Origin: Chloroflexus sp.
GTDB taxonomy: Bacteria; Chloroflexota; Chloroflexia; Chloroflexales; Chloroflexaceae
DNA: 43,932 nt
NCBI GenBank assembly: GCA_025057175.1
Contig: JANWYE010000007.1
Location: forward strand, 1-43,932
Direction of reading: 5' to 3'
This document shows, in pieces, positions 34,901-41,747 of this stretch (its first letter is position 1; each line of letters opens with the position of its first letter). Below the pieces are notes generated by a model. That model was not told where the DNA came from and made no database searches. It worked only from the letters and a program-made list of their open reading frames with translations. The position numbers were made by a program, and so were the translations under genes.

Positions 34901-36231
34901 ACACCTCAGCCTTTGCGCTGCTGGCCCGCATGCAAGGCCTACTGGCCGCCAGCCAACCCTGCCGGGTGCTGCTCAGTTGCAAGACTCACGCCGCGACTGA
35001 TGTGCTCTTGCGCAAGATGGCCGAGGTGCAGGCCAAACTGGCTGCCATCCGCGCCCAACATCCAGACCTCTTCGCTGCGTATTTTGACGAACGGCTACTG
35101 GCCGTCCCTCTCTTCCGCGTGCGGCCTAAAGAGGGCGCCGATCTGCCGCCGGCAGCGCAGGTCATCGACAGCATCGGCCCTATCACTGATGCGCCGGTAT
35201 GCTTCGTTGCCGCCACGCCATTCGCGGTGGCCTCATTGCTCAAGCGCGAGCAATACTACCACACCGAGCCGTTTGCCGACCTGTTGCTGCTCGATGAAGC
35301 CTCGCAGATGAACCTGCCCGAAGCCTGCATGGCGGCGCTAGCCCTCCGCCCGAACGGACGGCTGATCGTGGTTGGCGATCACCGCCAGATGCCGCCGATC
35401 GTACAGCATGAATGGCGCGGCGAACGCCGGCGCACCTTCCAGTCGTACCGCGTCTACGCCTCACTGTTCGAGACGCTGCTCACTCTCGATCCGCCGCCGC
35501 CGATGGCCCGGCTAGCCGAAAGCTTCCGCCTGCACCGCGATCTCGCCGCGTTTCTGCGCCGTGCCATCTACGAACAAGACGGCATTCCCTACTTTTCGCG
35601 CCGCGCCACTACCCTAGCCGCTGCGCAGATCAACGATCCGATGGTCGCCGCCGCGCTCGACCCGCGCCACCCGCTGGTGGTCATCGTGCATGACGAAGCG
35701 CAGAGCCAAGACAGCAACCCATTCGAGGCCAGCCTCATCCGGCCCTTGATCGAAACCCTTGTTAGACAGCTCAACCTCGACGCCGCCAATGGCATTGGCA
35801 TTGTGGTGCCCCACCGCGCGCAGCGGCTGGCGCTGCGCGAACAACTGCCCGAACTGATGCAAGCGCTCTTGATCGAGCACGATGGCGCGACGGTCGATAC
35901 CGTCGAGCGCTTCCAAGGCGACGAACGCGACGTGATTATCGTCTCGGCCACCGAGAGCGACCCCGACTACCTGCGCGCTGCCAGCGGCTTTTTGCTCGAT
36001 CCGCGCCGGCTCAATGTCGCCCTCAGCCGCGCTCGCCACAAGCTCATCCTGATCGCTGCTCGCACCGTCTTCCAGCTCTTCGCCACCGACGAAGAGATCT
36101 TCCAGCATGCCCAACTTTGGAAACGGCTGCTGCGTGACACCTGCCGCGTGCTCCTCTGGCGCGGCGAGCGCGATGACATTCCGGTGGAGGTGTGGGGAAA
36201 CGAGGGTGAGAAGCAATTCTATATAGAATAG
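31981..36231 (+). CDS. RecB-type Fe-S nuclease fused to Dna2/UPF1-like SF1 helicase
   Basis: 1416 residues. The N-terminal PD-(D/E)XK nuclease has GDVDLL (Asp151) and IIIDTKSS (Asp169, Lys171), with Cys40 and Cys289-x2-Cys292-x5-Cys298 framing it exactly as the 4Fe-4S cluster in Dna2, AddB and Cas4. A long central region (about 310-950) has no motif I recognise apart from a possible RNase H-like part. The C-terminal SF1B helicase has Walker A GPPGTGKS (966-973), DEAS (1105-1108), GDHRQMPP, VERFQGDERD and motif VI VALSRAR (1346-1352). It would cut and unwind DNA. Overlaps the YcxB-like gene; last gene of the operon. Confidence 0.88.
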   Translation: MNRRHERAIDDRLPPLTIDPAQPQAISPTDLAQYLRLDQCRRYLRLRLHERRKELHWLPRYGMALQPIPPMLTIAGRRFEQAIEAQVLQRFPQAIHCAQRRQQGDPAFLTSDHNHIVIAHLQQLAPNAAQVLFQPRLAAVLHGWAMSGDVDLLLLQCDDAGARHAIIIDTKSSATAKIEHRLQLACYQRLLEQIINEAGVKLRSIRLGVLYRGELPSPQLPPAERQRIAAEQQQAVDLLGVTIAQLALIADPAPYLAEIETLLAGPESILAATAAAPFAELPFHLTAKCDGCLYNEVCMRWAATYDDLSLIPTLTEPEKSALRAHGIAATEQLALLKEFDGEKLVTPPNHRPLIGKLLRHPTLAPRLDELIHRARAFRRWRGDQLAATAYLPYKGHSSLPAVSADLHPNLIAVYLDPLYDHTQGMLVLLGALVVGHENGEPRQRRTVIKLLAGPPQSPADEERLLADWITELLQAIVAVAAPDAEGNLRAPIHLIVPDSFSLQTLLDGLARQPGVFGSTPLYDLAAQNAGFEAPMVTVLIGERRRFRNDPLAYDSLARLAQMQRFDWGEYRRLFYRRVFDDLSNDKDLGWYTRRVRFNNQIPLEYIYAAWQALPPPPDRGDDDLVDYRRVKQADVIGFVEKRLHALELLAGQLPRNARTTKPPFDLSCIVNYSRRAHTLAAALAEFLLIERYVALVTWGQQHLPPPEQRVLAGTSLIARYELADQDPALRETLAENERRQALKAELTGGRKRARLTAEQKKLVEPLPLPDVPLRLRIDLSNVECDLETALRLTSLSPGDKVILAPRWSVDERLPPDQQECFTTTARQLLYQPRATLIAIEPDGVVLLKPDHRYSSGDRRFTFPAQWKWPQDGELYTIEADPNDIYGQRCMEVVQELQQGAENALYARLVDPAGTSVALPPAALTGHERFANGLRALAATEVLHPFDQNQMGYIAGHGDAPTLLVQGPPGTGKSYTSAFALLARMQGLLAASQPCRVLLSCKTHAATDVLLRKMAEVQAKLAAIRAQHPDLFAAYFDERLLAVPLFRVRPKEGADLPPAAQVIDSIGPITDAPVCFVAATPFAVASLLKREQYYHTEPFADLLLLDEASQMNLPEACMAALALRPNGRLIVVGDHRQMPPIVQHEWRGERRRTFQSYRVYASLFETLLTLDPPPPMARLAESFRLHRDLAAFLRRAIYEQDGIPYFSRRATTLAAAQINDPMVAAALDPRHPLVVIVHDEAQSQDSNPFEASLIRPLIETLVRQLNLDAANGIGIVVPHRAQRLALREQLPELMQALLIEHDGATVDTVERFQGDERDVIIVSATESDPDYLRAASGFLLDPRRLNVALSRARHKLILIAARTVFQLFATDEEIFQHAQLWKRLLRDTCRVLLWRGERDDIPVEVWGNEGEKQFYIE

Positions 36232-36261
36232 CCACGCAAAGCCGCAAGCAGCGCAACATAT

Positions 36262-36335
36262 TGCGGCTCTTGGCTATGCCAGCGCCTCTACCATAGGATG
36301 TGGAGTGCGGCAGTTTCACCGCCGCGCGCCATGCT
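36262..36335. repeat. 74-bp direct repeat, left copy
   Basis: Matches 38321-38394 at 73 of 74 positions. Just upstream (36232-36261) a weaker similarity to about 38258-38290 continues the element, with about 35 bases missing here. AGCCGCAA/TTGCGGCT arms form a hairpin at its left border. The rest of the gap to 36552 is AT-rich with no gene. Confidence 0.9.
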
Positions 36336-36552
36336 GGGGCGGCGTCAATACATATACTGGCGCAGCGAGATGGTCACGAATGAGTAGGCAGCGTGGATAA
36401 CAGTTACATTATAATAAGGTATTAACTCAATGCACATCGCATCGTCGCACTATTTCTTAGAGTCTCACTAAAAATAATCGTTGTTGTTATGGCGATGTTT
36501 CGGGTAATCTATCGACAGTTTCGTTTATGAACTGCTTGATCAGTTCATGCGA

Positions 36553-36942
36553 CTACATAATATCATCAAGAATAGATTGGAGCTTGTTCCAATCTAGTAA
36601 GAAACTGTAGATTTTAGTCGCAACATGGCGAAATGCCATTAAACGCTCGATTACATCAAAGGGACTGTCACTATTTGTTAATGGCGGAGCTATCTGACGA
36701 AAGAGCTTGATAGTCTCTTTGTGTGATGCTGGACCAGATGGCGCTGAATAACGCAAGTATTTTATGATACGGATCATTAGGTGTTCAACGGCATTGTAAT
36801 AGCCAGAACAATCATATGCTAATGCTGCCAACTTTATGCGTTGGTCGACCGTCGCTTGCATCGTGATGGCAATGTTACTGTACACCCGTTCCAGATTCTC
36901 AAGACCATACGCTATCTCCTGTCGCAACTCAAGTTTATGCAT
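36553..36942 (-). CDS. HEPN-domain protein, HepT-like
   Basis: 129 residues, all-helical, of the HEPN fold partnered with minimal nucleotidyltransferases. The RNase motif R-x4-H is expected in the FRHVATKIY segment; Arg105 is present but the histidine position is Lys110, so RNase activity is doubtful. Start overlaps the end of the upstream MNT gene by 8 bases, the usual coupled arrangement for MNT-HEPN toxin-antitoxin pairs. Base composition is clearly more AT-rich than the surrounding genes, suggesting recent transfer. Confidence 0.8.
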   Translation of the reverse strand: MHKLELRQEIAYGLENLERVYSNIAITMQATVDQRIKLAALAYDCSGYYNAVEHLMIRIIKYLRYSAPSGPASHKETIKLFRQIAPPLTNSDSPFDVIERLMAFRHVATKIYSFLLDWNKLQSILDDIM

Positions 36943-37246
36943 AGATTATCTTCCCTTCTGTCAAGATTCGCGTCCGGAAATATCCGTGAGTATCCTTGAG
37001 CGCGACAAGGCTGAGCGGACGATCAATTGCCATCATACATTCGGCTAAAGCACGAAAATAGACTTGATCTGGAAGGCCTTCCACGCAGAGGTCAATATCA
37101 GAATCCGGACGATAGTCGCCCCGCGCTAACGACCCGTACACAATAATTTTCTGCGCGCCACGCTGCATCAGAATAGTCGAGACTTTTTGCAAGTCACGGA
37201 TCATGTCAGGCGGAAAGTGCTGTTCATCTAAGAGCATACGTTCCAT
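36935..37246 (-). CDS. minimal nucleotidyltransferase (MNT), antitoxin-type
   Basis: 103 residues. The Pol-beta nucleotidyltransferase signature is intact: Gly38-Ser39 in YGSLARGDYRPDSDIDL with Asp50 and Asp52. In characterised pairs MntA adenylylates the HEPN toxin to silence it. Starts at 37246 or three codons in; neither has a strong ribosome site. Together with the HEPN gene it forms a two-gene operon in an AT-rich islet between the 74-bp repeats. Confidence 0.85.
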   Translation of the reverse strand: MERMLLDEQHFPPDMIRDLQKVSTILMQRGAQKIIVYGSLARGDYRPDSDIDLCVEGLPDQVYFRALAECMMAIDRPLSLVALKDTHGYFRTRILTEGKIIYA

Positions 37247-37438
37247 AACAGTGCCATTTAATGCAGCGATAACGTGTATACTACACCTTATCTCTTATTG
37301 TAGTGATGATATGTACCTCATGCAAAGCCATCTGCCGCCGGTAACGAGCCACGCCTACTGTGCAGTAGGGTCGCTCGGCCACAGGGTCAAGGCGCACGCT
37401 AGCAACAACTGAGATCCAAGGGCAAGAGCAATACGTCC

Positions 37439-38056
37439 TTACTGTGCGGCGAAGATAGCTTGCACTGGGATCGACAGTTCCGGCAACAACACTGATCGGA
37501 TCTGGTCGCCCTGTTGGTAGACACCGGCTTCGTGATAGACGCCGTCTTGCAGCGTCAGCACTATTACCCGTTCGGCGTCCGGCGCGACAATCCAGTATTC
37601 GGGGATACCGGCCTCGGCGTAGTCTGCCCGTTTTACTACTGTATCTCGTTCTGGGTCGTCAGGGCTGACGATTTCAACAACTAGATCGGCGCCAAGCCAA
37701 TAGCGGTTTTGCCGGCGCGGGTCATCACGCCGCTGCAATAACAGCGCATCCGGTTCGCGAAATTTGCCGGCCCGAATACGCAAACGGAGCGGTGCGTACA
37801 GCACAATGCCCCCGCGCGGGTAAATGTAGGCGTGCAGCGCAATGAATAGCGCCTGCGAGATCACTTGATGACGGTCGGTGGGCATTGGCAAGACCTCGAT
37901 CGTGCCATCAACATATTCGAGCAAGCGGCGGCTCTGATCGGTGATGGCGAGGTATTGCTCTACCGTCCAGAGACCTTGCAACGGCGTCAGATCAACAATC
38001 GTTTCATCATCTTCGGTCGCAATCCGAAGATGCTGCGCAGGCAATCCAGAGGTCAT
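37439..38056 (-). CDS. Uma2-family (DUF820) putative nuclease
   Basis: About 205 residues with the PD-(D/E)XK-like Uma2 fold: YVDGTIEVLPMPTDRHQ, REPDALLL (acid), DLVVEIVSPDD (the D-x-n-E core), and YAEAGIPEYWIV. These proteins are abundant in cyanobacteria and Chloroflexota and are thought to be nucleases, often linked to mobile DNA; no role is proven. ATG 38056 follows TAGGA; a GTG one codon earlier is possible. Also inside the region bounded by the 74-bp repeats. The gap 37247-37438 shows nothing definite. Confidence 0.82.
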   Translation of the reverse strand: MTSGLPAQHLRIATEDDETIVDLTPLQGLWTVEQYLAITDQSRRLLEYVDGTIEVLPMPTDRHQVISQALFIALHAYIYPRGGIVLYAPLRLRIRAGKFREPDALLLQRRDDPRRQNRYWLGADLVVEIVSPDDPERDTVVKRADYAEAGIPEYWIVAPDAERVIVLTLQDGVYHEAGVYQQGDQIRSVLLPELSIPVQAIFAAQ

Positions 38057-38320
38057 CACTGTGTTCCTAGGGTGTATGATTCAGCCGTAATATCAGTATA
38101 CTGGCGTGACACGCGCATCGCAAGCAGCATCCGTCATCGAGCCGGTGGCATCACGCCGTTGACCGGTGACGGTAAACGGCGTGGCGGTGATGCCGCCGTG
38201 CCCCCTGATCGAAGGCTGGATATTGGTGGAGCGCGCCATCCGGCGCAGTGGTGCAATAGCCGCCAAAAGCCATAAGCAGCACAACACAAGGGGGCGCGAG
38301 GGTATATGTTTTGTGCCCGC

Positions 38321-38394
38321 TGCGGCTCTTGGCTATGCCAGCGCCTCTACCATAGGATGTGGAGTGCGGCAGTTTCACCGCCACGCGCCATGCT
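38321..38394. repeat. 74-bp direct repeat, right copy
   Basis: Same orientation as 36262-36335, with one base different. Confidence 0.9.
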
Positions 38395-38580
38395 AGAGCA
38401 GCCTTAGTACATCATTCGCTACGATCTTTGCCGGACAGTGCGCAGGGATAAACATGCCTCTTCGTGGCGATTCCACCCTTGCCCAACATTTCGCTGCTAC
38501 GACCAACCTTCGTTGCGGCACGATTGGCAACGCAACATTTTTGCACAAACATCGCACTGTTTTTCACAAGAAAAAGGGCA

Positions 38581-38609
38581 TTGCAGCGGCTGATCGGCAG
38601 TGCTATGAT
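38581..38609 (+). promoter_or_regulatory. promoter of korAB
   Basis: TTGCAG (38581-38586), 17-base spacer, TATGAT (38604-38609), about 70 bases before the korA start. Confidence 0.65.
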
Positions 38610-38679
38610 ATTTGCACCACTCTCGTGTCGTTCTAGCGCCAACGGCGGCGCAGAGCAACGCAGCTACGGCGAGGTCGCC

Positions 38680-40416
38680 ATGATCCAAAAAGAAGATGTC
38701 GTCATCCGTGTCGCCGGCGAAAGCGGCGACGGCAGCAGCGCCACTGGCGAGATGCTGGCGCAGGCGGCTGCCCGTTCCGGCCTCCACGTCTTTACCTTCC
38801 GCACCACTCCGGCTGAAATCAAGGGCGGGCCGGTGATGTTTCAGGTGCGCGCCTCTAACAGCCCGGTGCGTTCGATGGGTGATGCGGTTGATGTGCTGTT
38901 CGCCTTTAACCGCGAGGCGTGGGATCTGCACCACGCCGATATGGCTCCTAACGCAGTGTTGCTCTACGATCCCGAAGAGTTTGACCTTCCCGCCGAGTTT
39001 TCCGGTATCGCCTATCCAGCGCCGATCGGCCAGATTGCCCAAGCAGCGGGCAACCGGCGCGGTAAGAATGTGGCTGCGCTCGGCGTGGTGGCGGCATTGT
39101 TTGGCTTGGGCCTGAACAAGCTCGAAGATATTGTGCGCGCCAAGCTGGGCAAGAAGGCCGATCTGCTCGAGTCGAATCTAGCTGCGCTGCGCGCCGGCAT
39201 CGAGTATGCCCACCAGCTCGAAAAGCGCGATCCGTTCTGGATGGAATCGACCGGCGAGCACGATCGGTATGTGATGACCGGCAATCAGGCGATTATCGCC
39301 GGCGCGCTCCACGCTGGGGTCGAATTCTTTGCCGGCTATCCAATTACGCCCGCCTCCGATATTATGGAGGGGATGGCAGCGATGTTGCCCCAAATCGGCG
39401 GCGGCTACATGCAGGCCGAAGATGAGATTGCTGCGATTATGGCCTGCATTGGCGCGTCGTATGGCGGCAAGCGCGCAATGACGGCCACTTCCGGGCCGGG
39501 GCTGTCGCTGATGAGCGAGGCTATTGGCTACGCCAGCATGACCGAGATACCGGTGGTTATCGTTGATGCTCAACGCGGCGGCCCTAGCACCGGCCTGCCG
39601 ACCAAGATGGAGCAGTCAGATCTGAATATTGCGCTCCATGGCGGCCACGGCGATAGCCCGCGCATTGTGCTCGCCCCGGCCAGCGTCGCCGAGTGTTTCC
39701 ATCTGACGGTCTGGGCTTTTAATCTGGCTGAACAGTACCAGACGCCGGTGATTGTATTGAGCGACTATTCGCTCTCGTTCCGCACCGAGACGGTAGAGCC
39801 GTTTGATCTGGGCAAGTATCCCCGCATTGACCGGCTGCGGCCCAATGGCGCGTTGGCTCCTAAGCAGTACCGCCGCTATGAGCTGACGTCTAGCTTGGTG
39901 TCGCCAATGGTCGCTCCCGGTGTGGCCTATGCTCAGTACACTGCCACCGGCCTTGAACACAACGAGTTCGGCAACCCCGACTATACGCCGGCTAACCATG
40001 CGGCCATGACCGAGAAGCGGTGGGGCAAGTTGGCTCCCTTGCAGCATTCACGCGAGTATGTGCGCCGTTTCGGGGCCGAACGGGCTAAGGTTGGGATCAT
40101 TTGCTGGGGCACCACTGCCGGCCCATGCCGTGGCGCGGTTTATCTGGCCGGCCAAGAGGAGTTACCGGTGGCGATGCTGCAAGTGCAGATGCTCTCGCCG
40201 CTGCCGGTTGACGCAATTAACGAGTTTCTCGAGCAGGTTGAGATTGTGCTGGTGCCAGAGGTCAATTTCCAAGGCCAGTTCGCCAAGCTCTTGCAAGCCG
40301 AACTCGGCATCAAGGTGCGCTCAATGACCAAGTACACCGGCATGCCCTTCTCGCGGCTCGAAATCTTGCGCCAGATTCATGCCCTGCACGGGTTGGCCGA
40401 ACCGGTGATGGTTTGA
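38680..40416 (+). CDS. korA: 2-oxoacid:ferredoxin oxidoreductase, fused gamma-alpha subunit (probably 2-oxoglutarate)
   Basis: 578 residues; ATG 38680 follows GAGGT. Gamma domain first (GESGDGSSATGEML, 13-26; FRTTPAEIKGGPVMFQV), then the pyruvate/2-oxoglutarate synthase alpha domain from about residue 205 (GNQAIIAGALHAGVEFFAGYPITPASDIMEG region) and the transketolase-like C-terminal domain. With KorB it forms the enzyme that interconverts 2-oxoglutarate, CoA and ferredoxin with succinyl-CoA and CO2. The two-subunit gamma-alpha/beta form is typical of KorAB; substrate could also be another 2-oxoacid. Confidence 0.9.
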   Translation: MIQKEDVVIRVAGESGDGSSATGEMLAQAAARSGLHVFTFRTTPAEIKGGPVMFQVRASNSPVRSMGDAVDVLFAFNREAWDLHHADMAPNAVLLYDPEEFDLPAEFSGIAYPAPIGQIAQAAGNRRGKNVAALGVVAALFGLGLNKLEDIVRAKLGKKADLLESNLAALRAGIEYAHQLEKRDPFWMESTGEHDRYVMTGNQAIIAGALHAGVEFFAGYPITPASDIMEGMAAMLPQIGGGYMQAEDEIAAIMACIGASYGGKRAMTATSGPGLSLMSEAIGYASMTEIPVVIVDAQRGGPSTGLPTKMEQSDLNIALHGGHGDSPRIVLAPASVAECFHLTVWAFNLAEQYQTPVIVLSDYSLSFRTETVEPFDLGKYPRIDRLRPNGALAPKQYRRYELTSSLVSPMVAPGVAYAQYTATGLEHNEFGNPDYTPANHAAMTEKRWGKLAPLQHSREYVRRFGAERAKVGIICWGTTAGPCRGAVYLAGQEELPVAMLQVQMLSPLPVDAINEFLEQVEIVLVPEVNFQGQFAKLLQAELGIKVRSMTKYTGMPFSRLEILRQIHALHGLAEPVMV

Positions 40417-40496
40417 TGGGCATGATCGCCCGCTGTCCGGGCAAGACCGTGAATTGCCCTAGCAATATCTCGCATTGGTAAACGAAGGTCACACCT

Positions 40497-41345
40497 ATGA
40501 CAGCCGTACCCATTACGTCAACGCCCGTTGTTTACAAGCCAGCCGATTACCGTAGCGACCTCAAGCCGATCTGGTGTCCGGGTTGCGGAGATTTCGGCGT
40601 GTTGGCCGCTATCCAGCAAGCGTTGGCCGCCGTCCAGATTAATCCCAAAGATTTGGCCGTGGTCTCCGGCATCGGTTGTAGCTCGCGCCTACCCGGCTTC
40701 TTGCAGACCTACGGCCTGCATACGGTGCATGGCCGGGCGTTGCCGGCAGCCATTGGCCTGAAGATCGCTCGCCCTGATCTGACCGTCATGGCCGTCGGCG
40801 GCGATGGCGATTTCTTCAGCATCGGGTTGGGCCATCTACCCCACGCAGCCCGCCGCGATCTCGACATCACCGTGGTGGTGATGGATAACGCCATTTACGG
40901 CTTGACCAAAGGCCAAACCTCGCCGACCTCGCCGCGCGGCCATGTGACCAAGAGCACGCCCTACGGCCAATCAGCTCAGCCCCTTCACCCGCTAGCTATC
41001 GTGCTCTCAAGCGGCGCGTCGTTCGTCGCCCGTGGCTTTTCCAGCCAGCCGAAGCAGTTGGCCGAGCTGATTAAGGCCGGATTAGAACACCGTGGTTTTG
41101 CCTTTATTCACGTGCTTAGCCCATGCGTGACCTTCTACGACACCTATAAGCTGTACAAGGAGCTGGTTTACAACTTGCCCGATTCGCACGATCCATCCGA
41201 CCTTGATGCGGCAATGCATTACGCGATTGAGAGCGAGCGGTTGCCGCTCGGTATCTTCTACCGCCGCCCGCCGCTCGAACCGTTGCCGCGTCCAACGCCC
41301 AAGCCGTTCGATACGCAAGCGTATTTGAACCGGTTCCGGGCATAA
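40497..41345 (+). CDS. korB: 2-oxoacid:ferredoxin oxidoreductase beta subunit
   Basis: 282 residues; AAGG eight bases before ATG. TPP-binding subunit: WCPGCGDFG (26-34, cluster and TPP region), SGIGCSSR, HGRALPAAIGLK, and the TPP/Mg2+ motif GDGDFFSIG … DNAIYGLTKGQ. The C-terminus has CVTFYDTYK. Follows korA by 80 bases in one operon. Confidence 0.93.
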   Translation: MTAVPITSTPVVYKPADYRSDLKPIWCPGCGDFGVLAAIQQALAAVQINPKDLAVVSGIGCSSRLPGFLQTYGLHTVHGRALPAAIGLKIARPDLTVMAVGGDGDFFSIGLGHLPHAARRDLDITVVVMDNAIYGLTKGQTSPTSPRGHVTKSTPYGQSAQPLHPLAIVLSSGASFVARGFSSQPKQLAELIKAGLEHRGFAFIHVLSPCVTFYDTYKLYKELVYNLPDSHDPSDLDAAMHYAIESERLPLGIFYRRPPLEPLPRPTPKPFDTQAYLNRFRA

Positions 41346-41361
41346 CGGAGCGACGGGTGAT

Positions 41362-41390
41362 GGCAGGGCAGGCCTGAAACCTGCCCTGCC
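41362..41390 (+). terminator. 11-bp perfect hairpin after korB
   Basis: GGCAGGGCAGG and CCTGCCCTGCC pair perfectly around a CCTGAAA loop. No T-tract. It lies 12 bases before the next ATG, so it could also affect translation of the ferredoxin-like gene. Confidence 0.6.
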
Positions 41391-41402
41391 CGCACAATCA
41401 CT

Positions 41403-41654
41403 ATGCCTCGCCTTTACCTCTGTATGGGACCACATTGCCGCAGCCGCGGCGCTGCCGATGTGTACGCCGCGCTTGAACAAGCCCTCTGGCGGTCTGGCTT
41501 GTGGGGACGGGTGGAGTGTATCGCCAGCGGTTGCCACGATCGCTGCCAGATCGGGCCAAACCTGCTCGTCCAGCCCGGCGGGCGCCGTTGGCACGGCCTG
41601 ACTCCCCCCCAGATCGACGCCCTCGTCGCCTTTCTCGCCGATACCGTTGTATAA
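41403..41654 (+). CDS. thioredoxin-like [2Fe-2S] ferredoxin
   Basis: 83 residues. Cysteines at 7, 12, 39, 44 and 48; C-x4-C near the start and C-x3-C (44-48) in CHDRCQIGPNLLV are the ligands of the thioredoxin-fold 2Fe-2S family (also in NuoE and Shethna-type proteins). A likely electron carrier, perhaps for KorAB given its place 57 bases after korB. There is no ribosome site; the hairpin and short leader suggest coupling or low expression. Confidence 0.78.
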   Translation: MPRLYLCMGPHCRSRGAADVYAALEQALWRSGLWGRVECIASGCHDRCQIGPNLLVQPGGRRWHGLTPPQIDALVAFLADTVV

Positions 41655-41747
41655 TGCCAACGCGCACAGCGTGATGTTCGCAAACCCATCGCGCCATTGC
41701 GTTTTTTCAAGCAACATCGTGTTGGCAGCACATTTGTGGGAATCACC

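Larger units (their letters stand above)
38060..38679. other. long intergenic region before korA
   Basis: Holds a GC-rich imperfect hairpin (about 38178-38203), the right 74-bp repeat and the korA promoter. No gene is convincing; the open frame reaching upstream of korA from 38464 lacks coding character. Confidence 0.6.

Noticed and set aside
36262-38394. Composite transposon
   Set aside because: No transposase and no terminal inverted repeats; the direct repeats may be a dispersed intergenic element.
38464-38679. N-terminal extension of KorA
   Set aside because: It covers the promoter and lacks coding character; KorA family proteins begin near the ATG at 38680.
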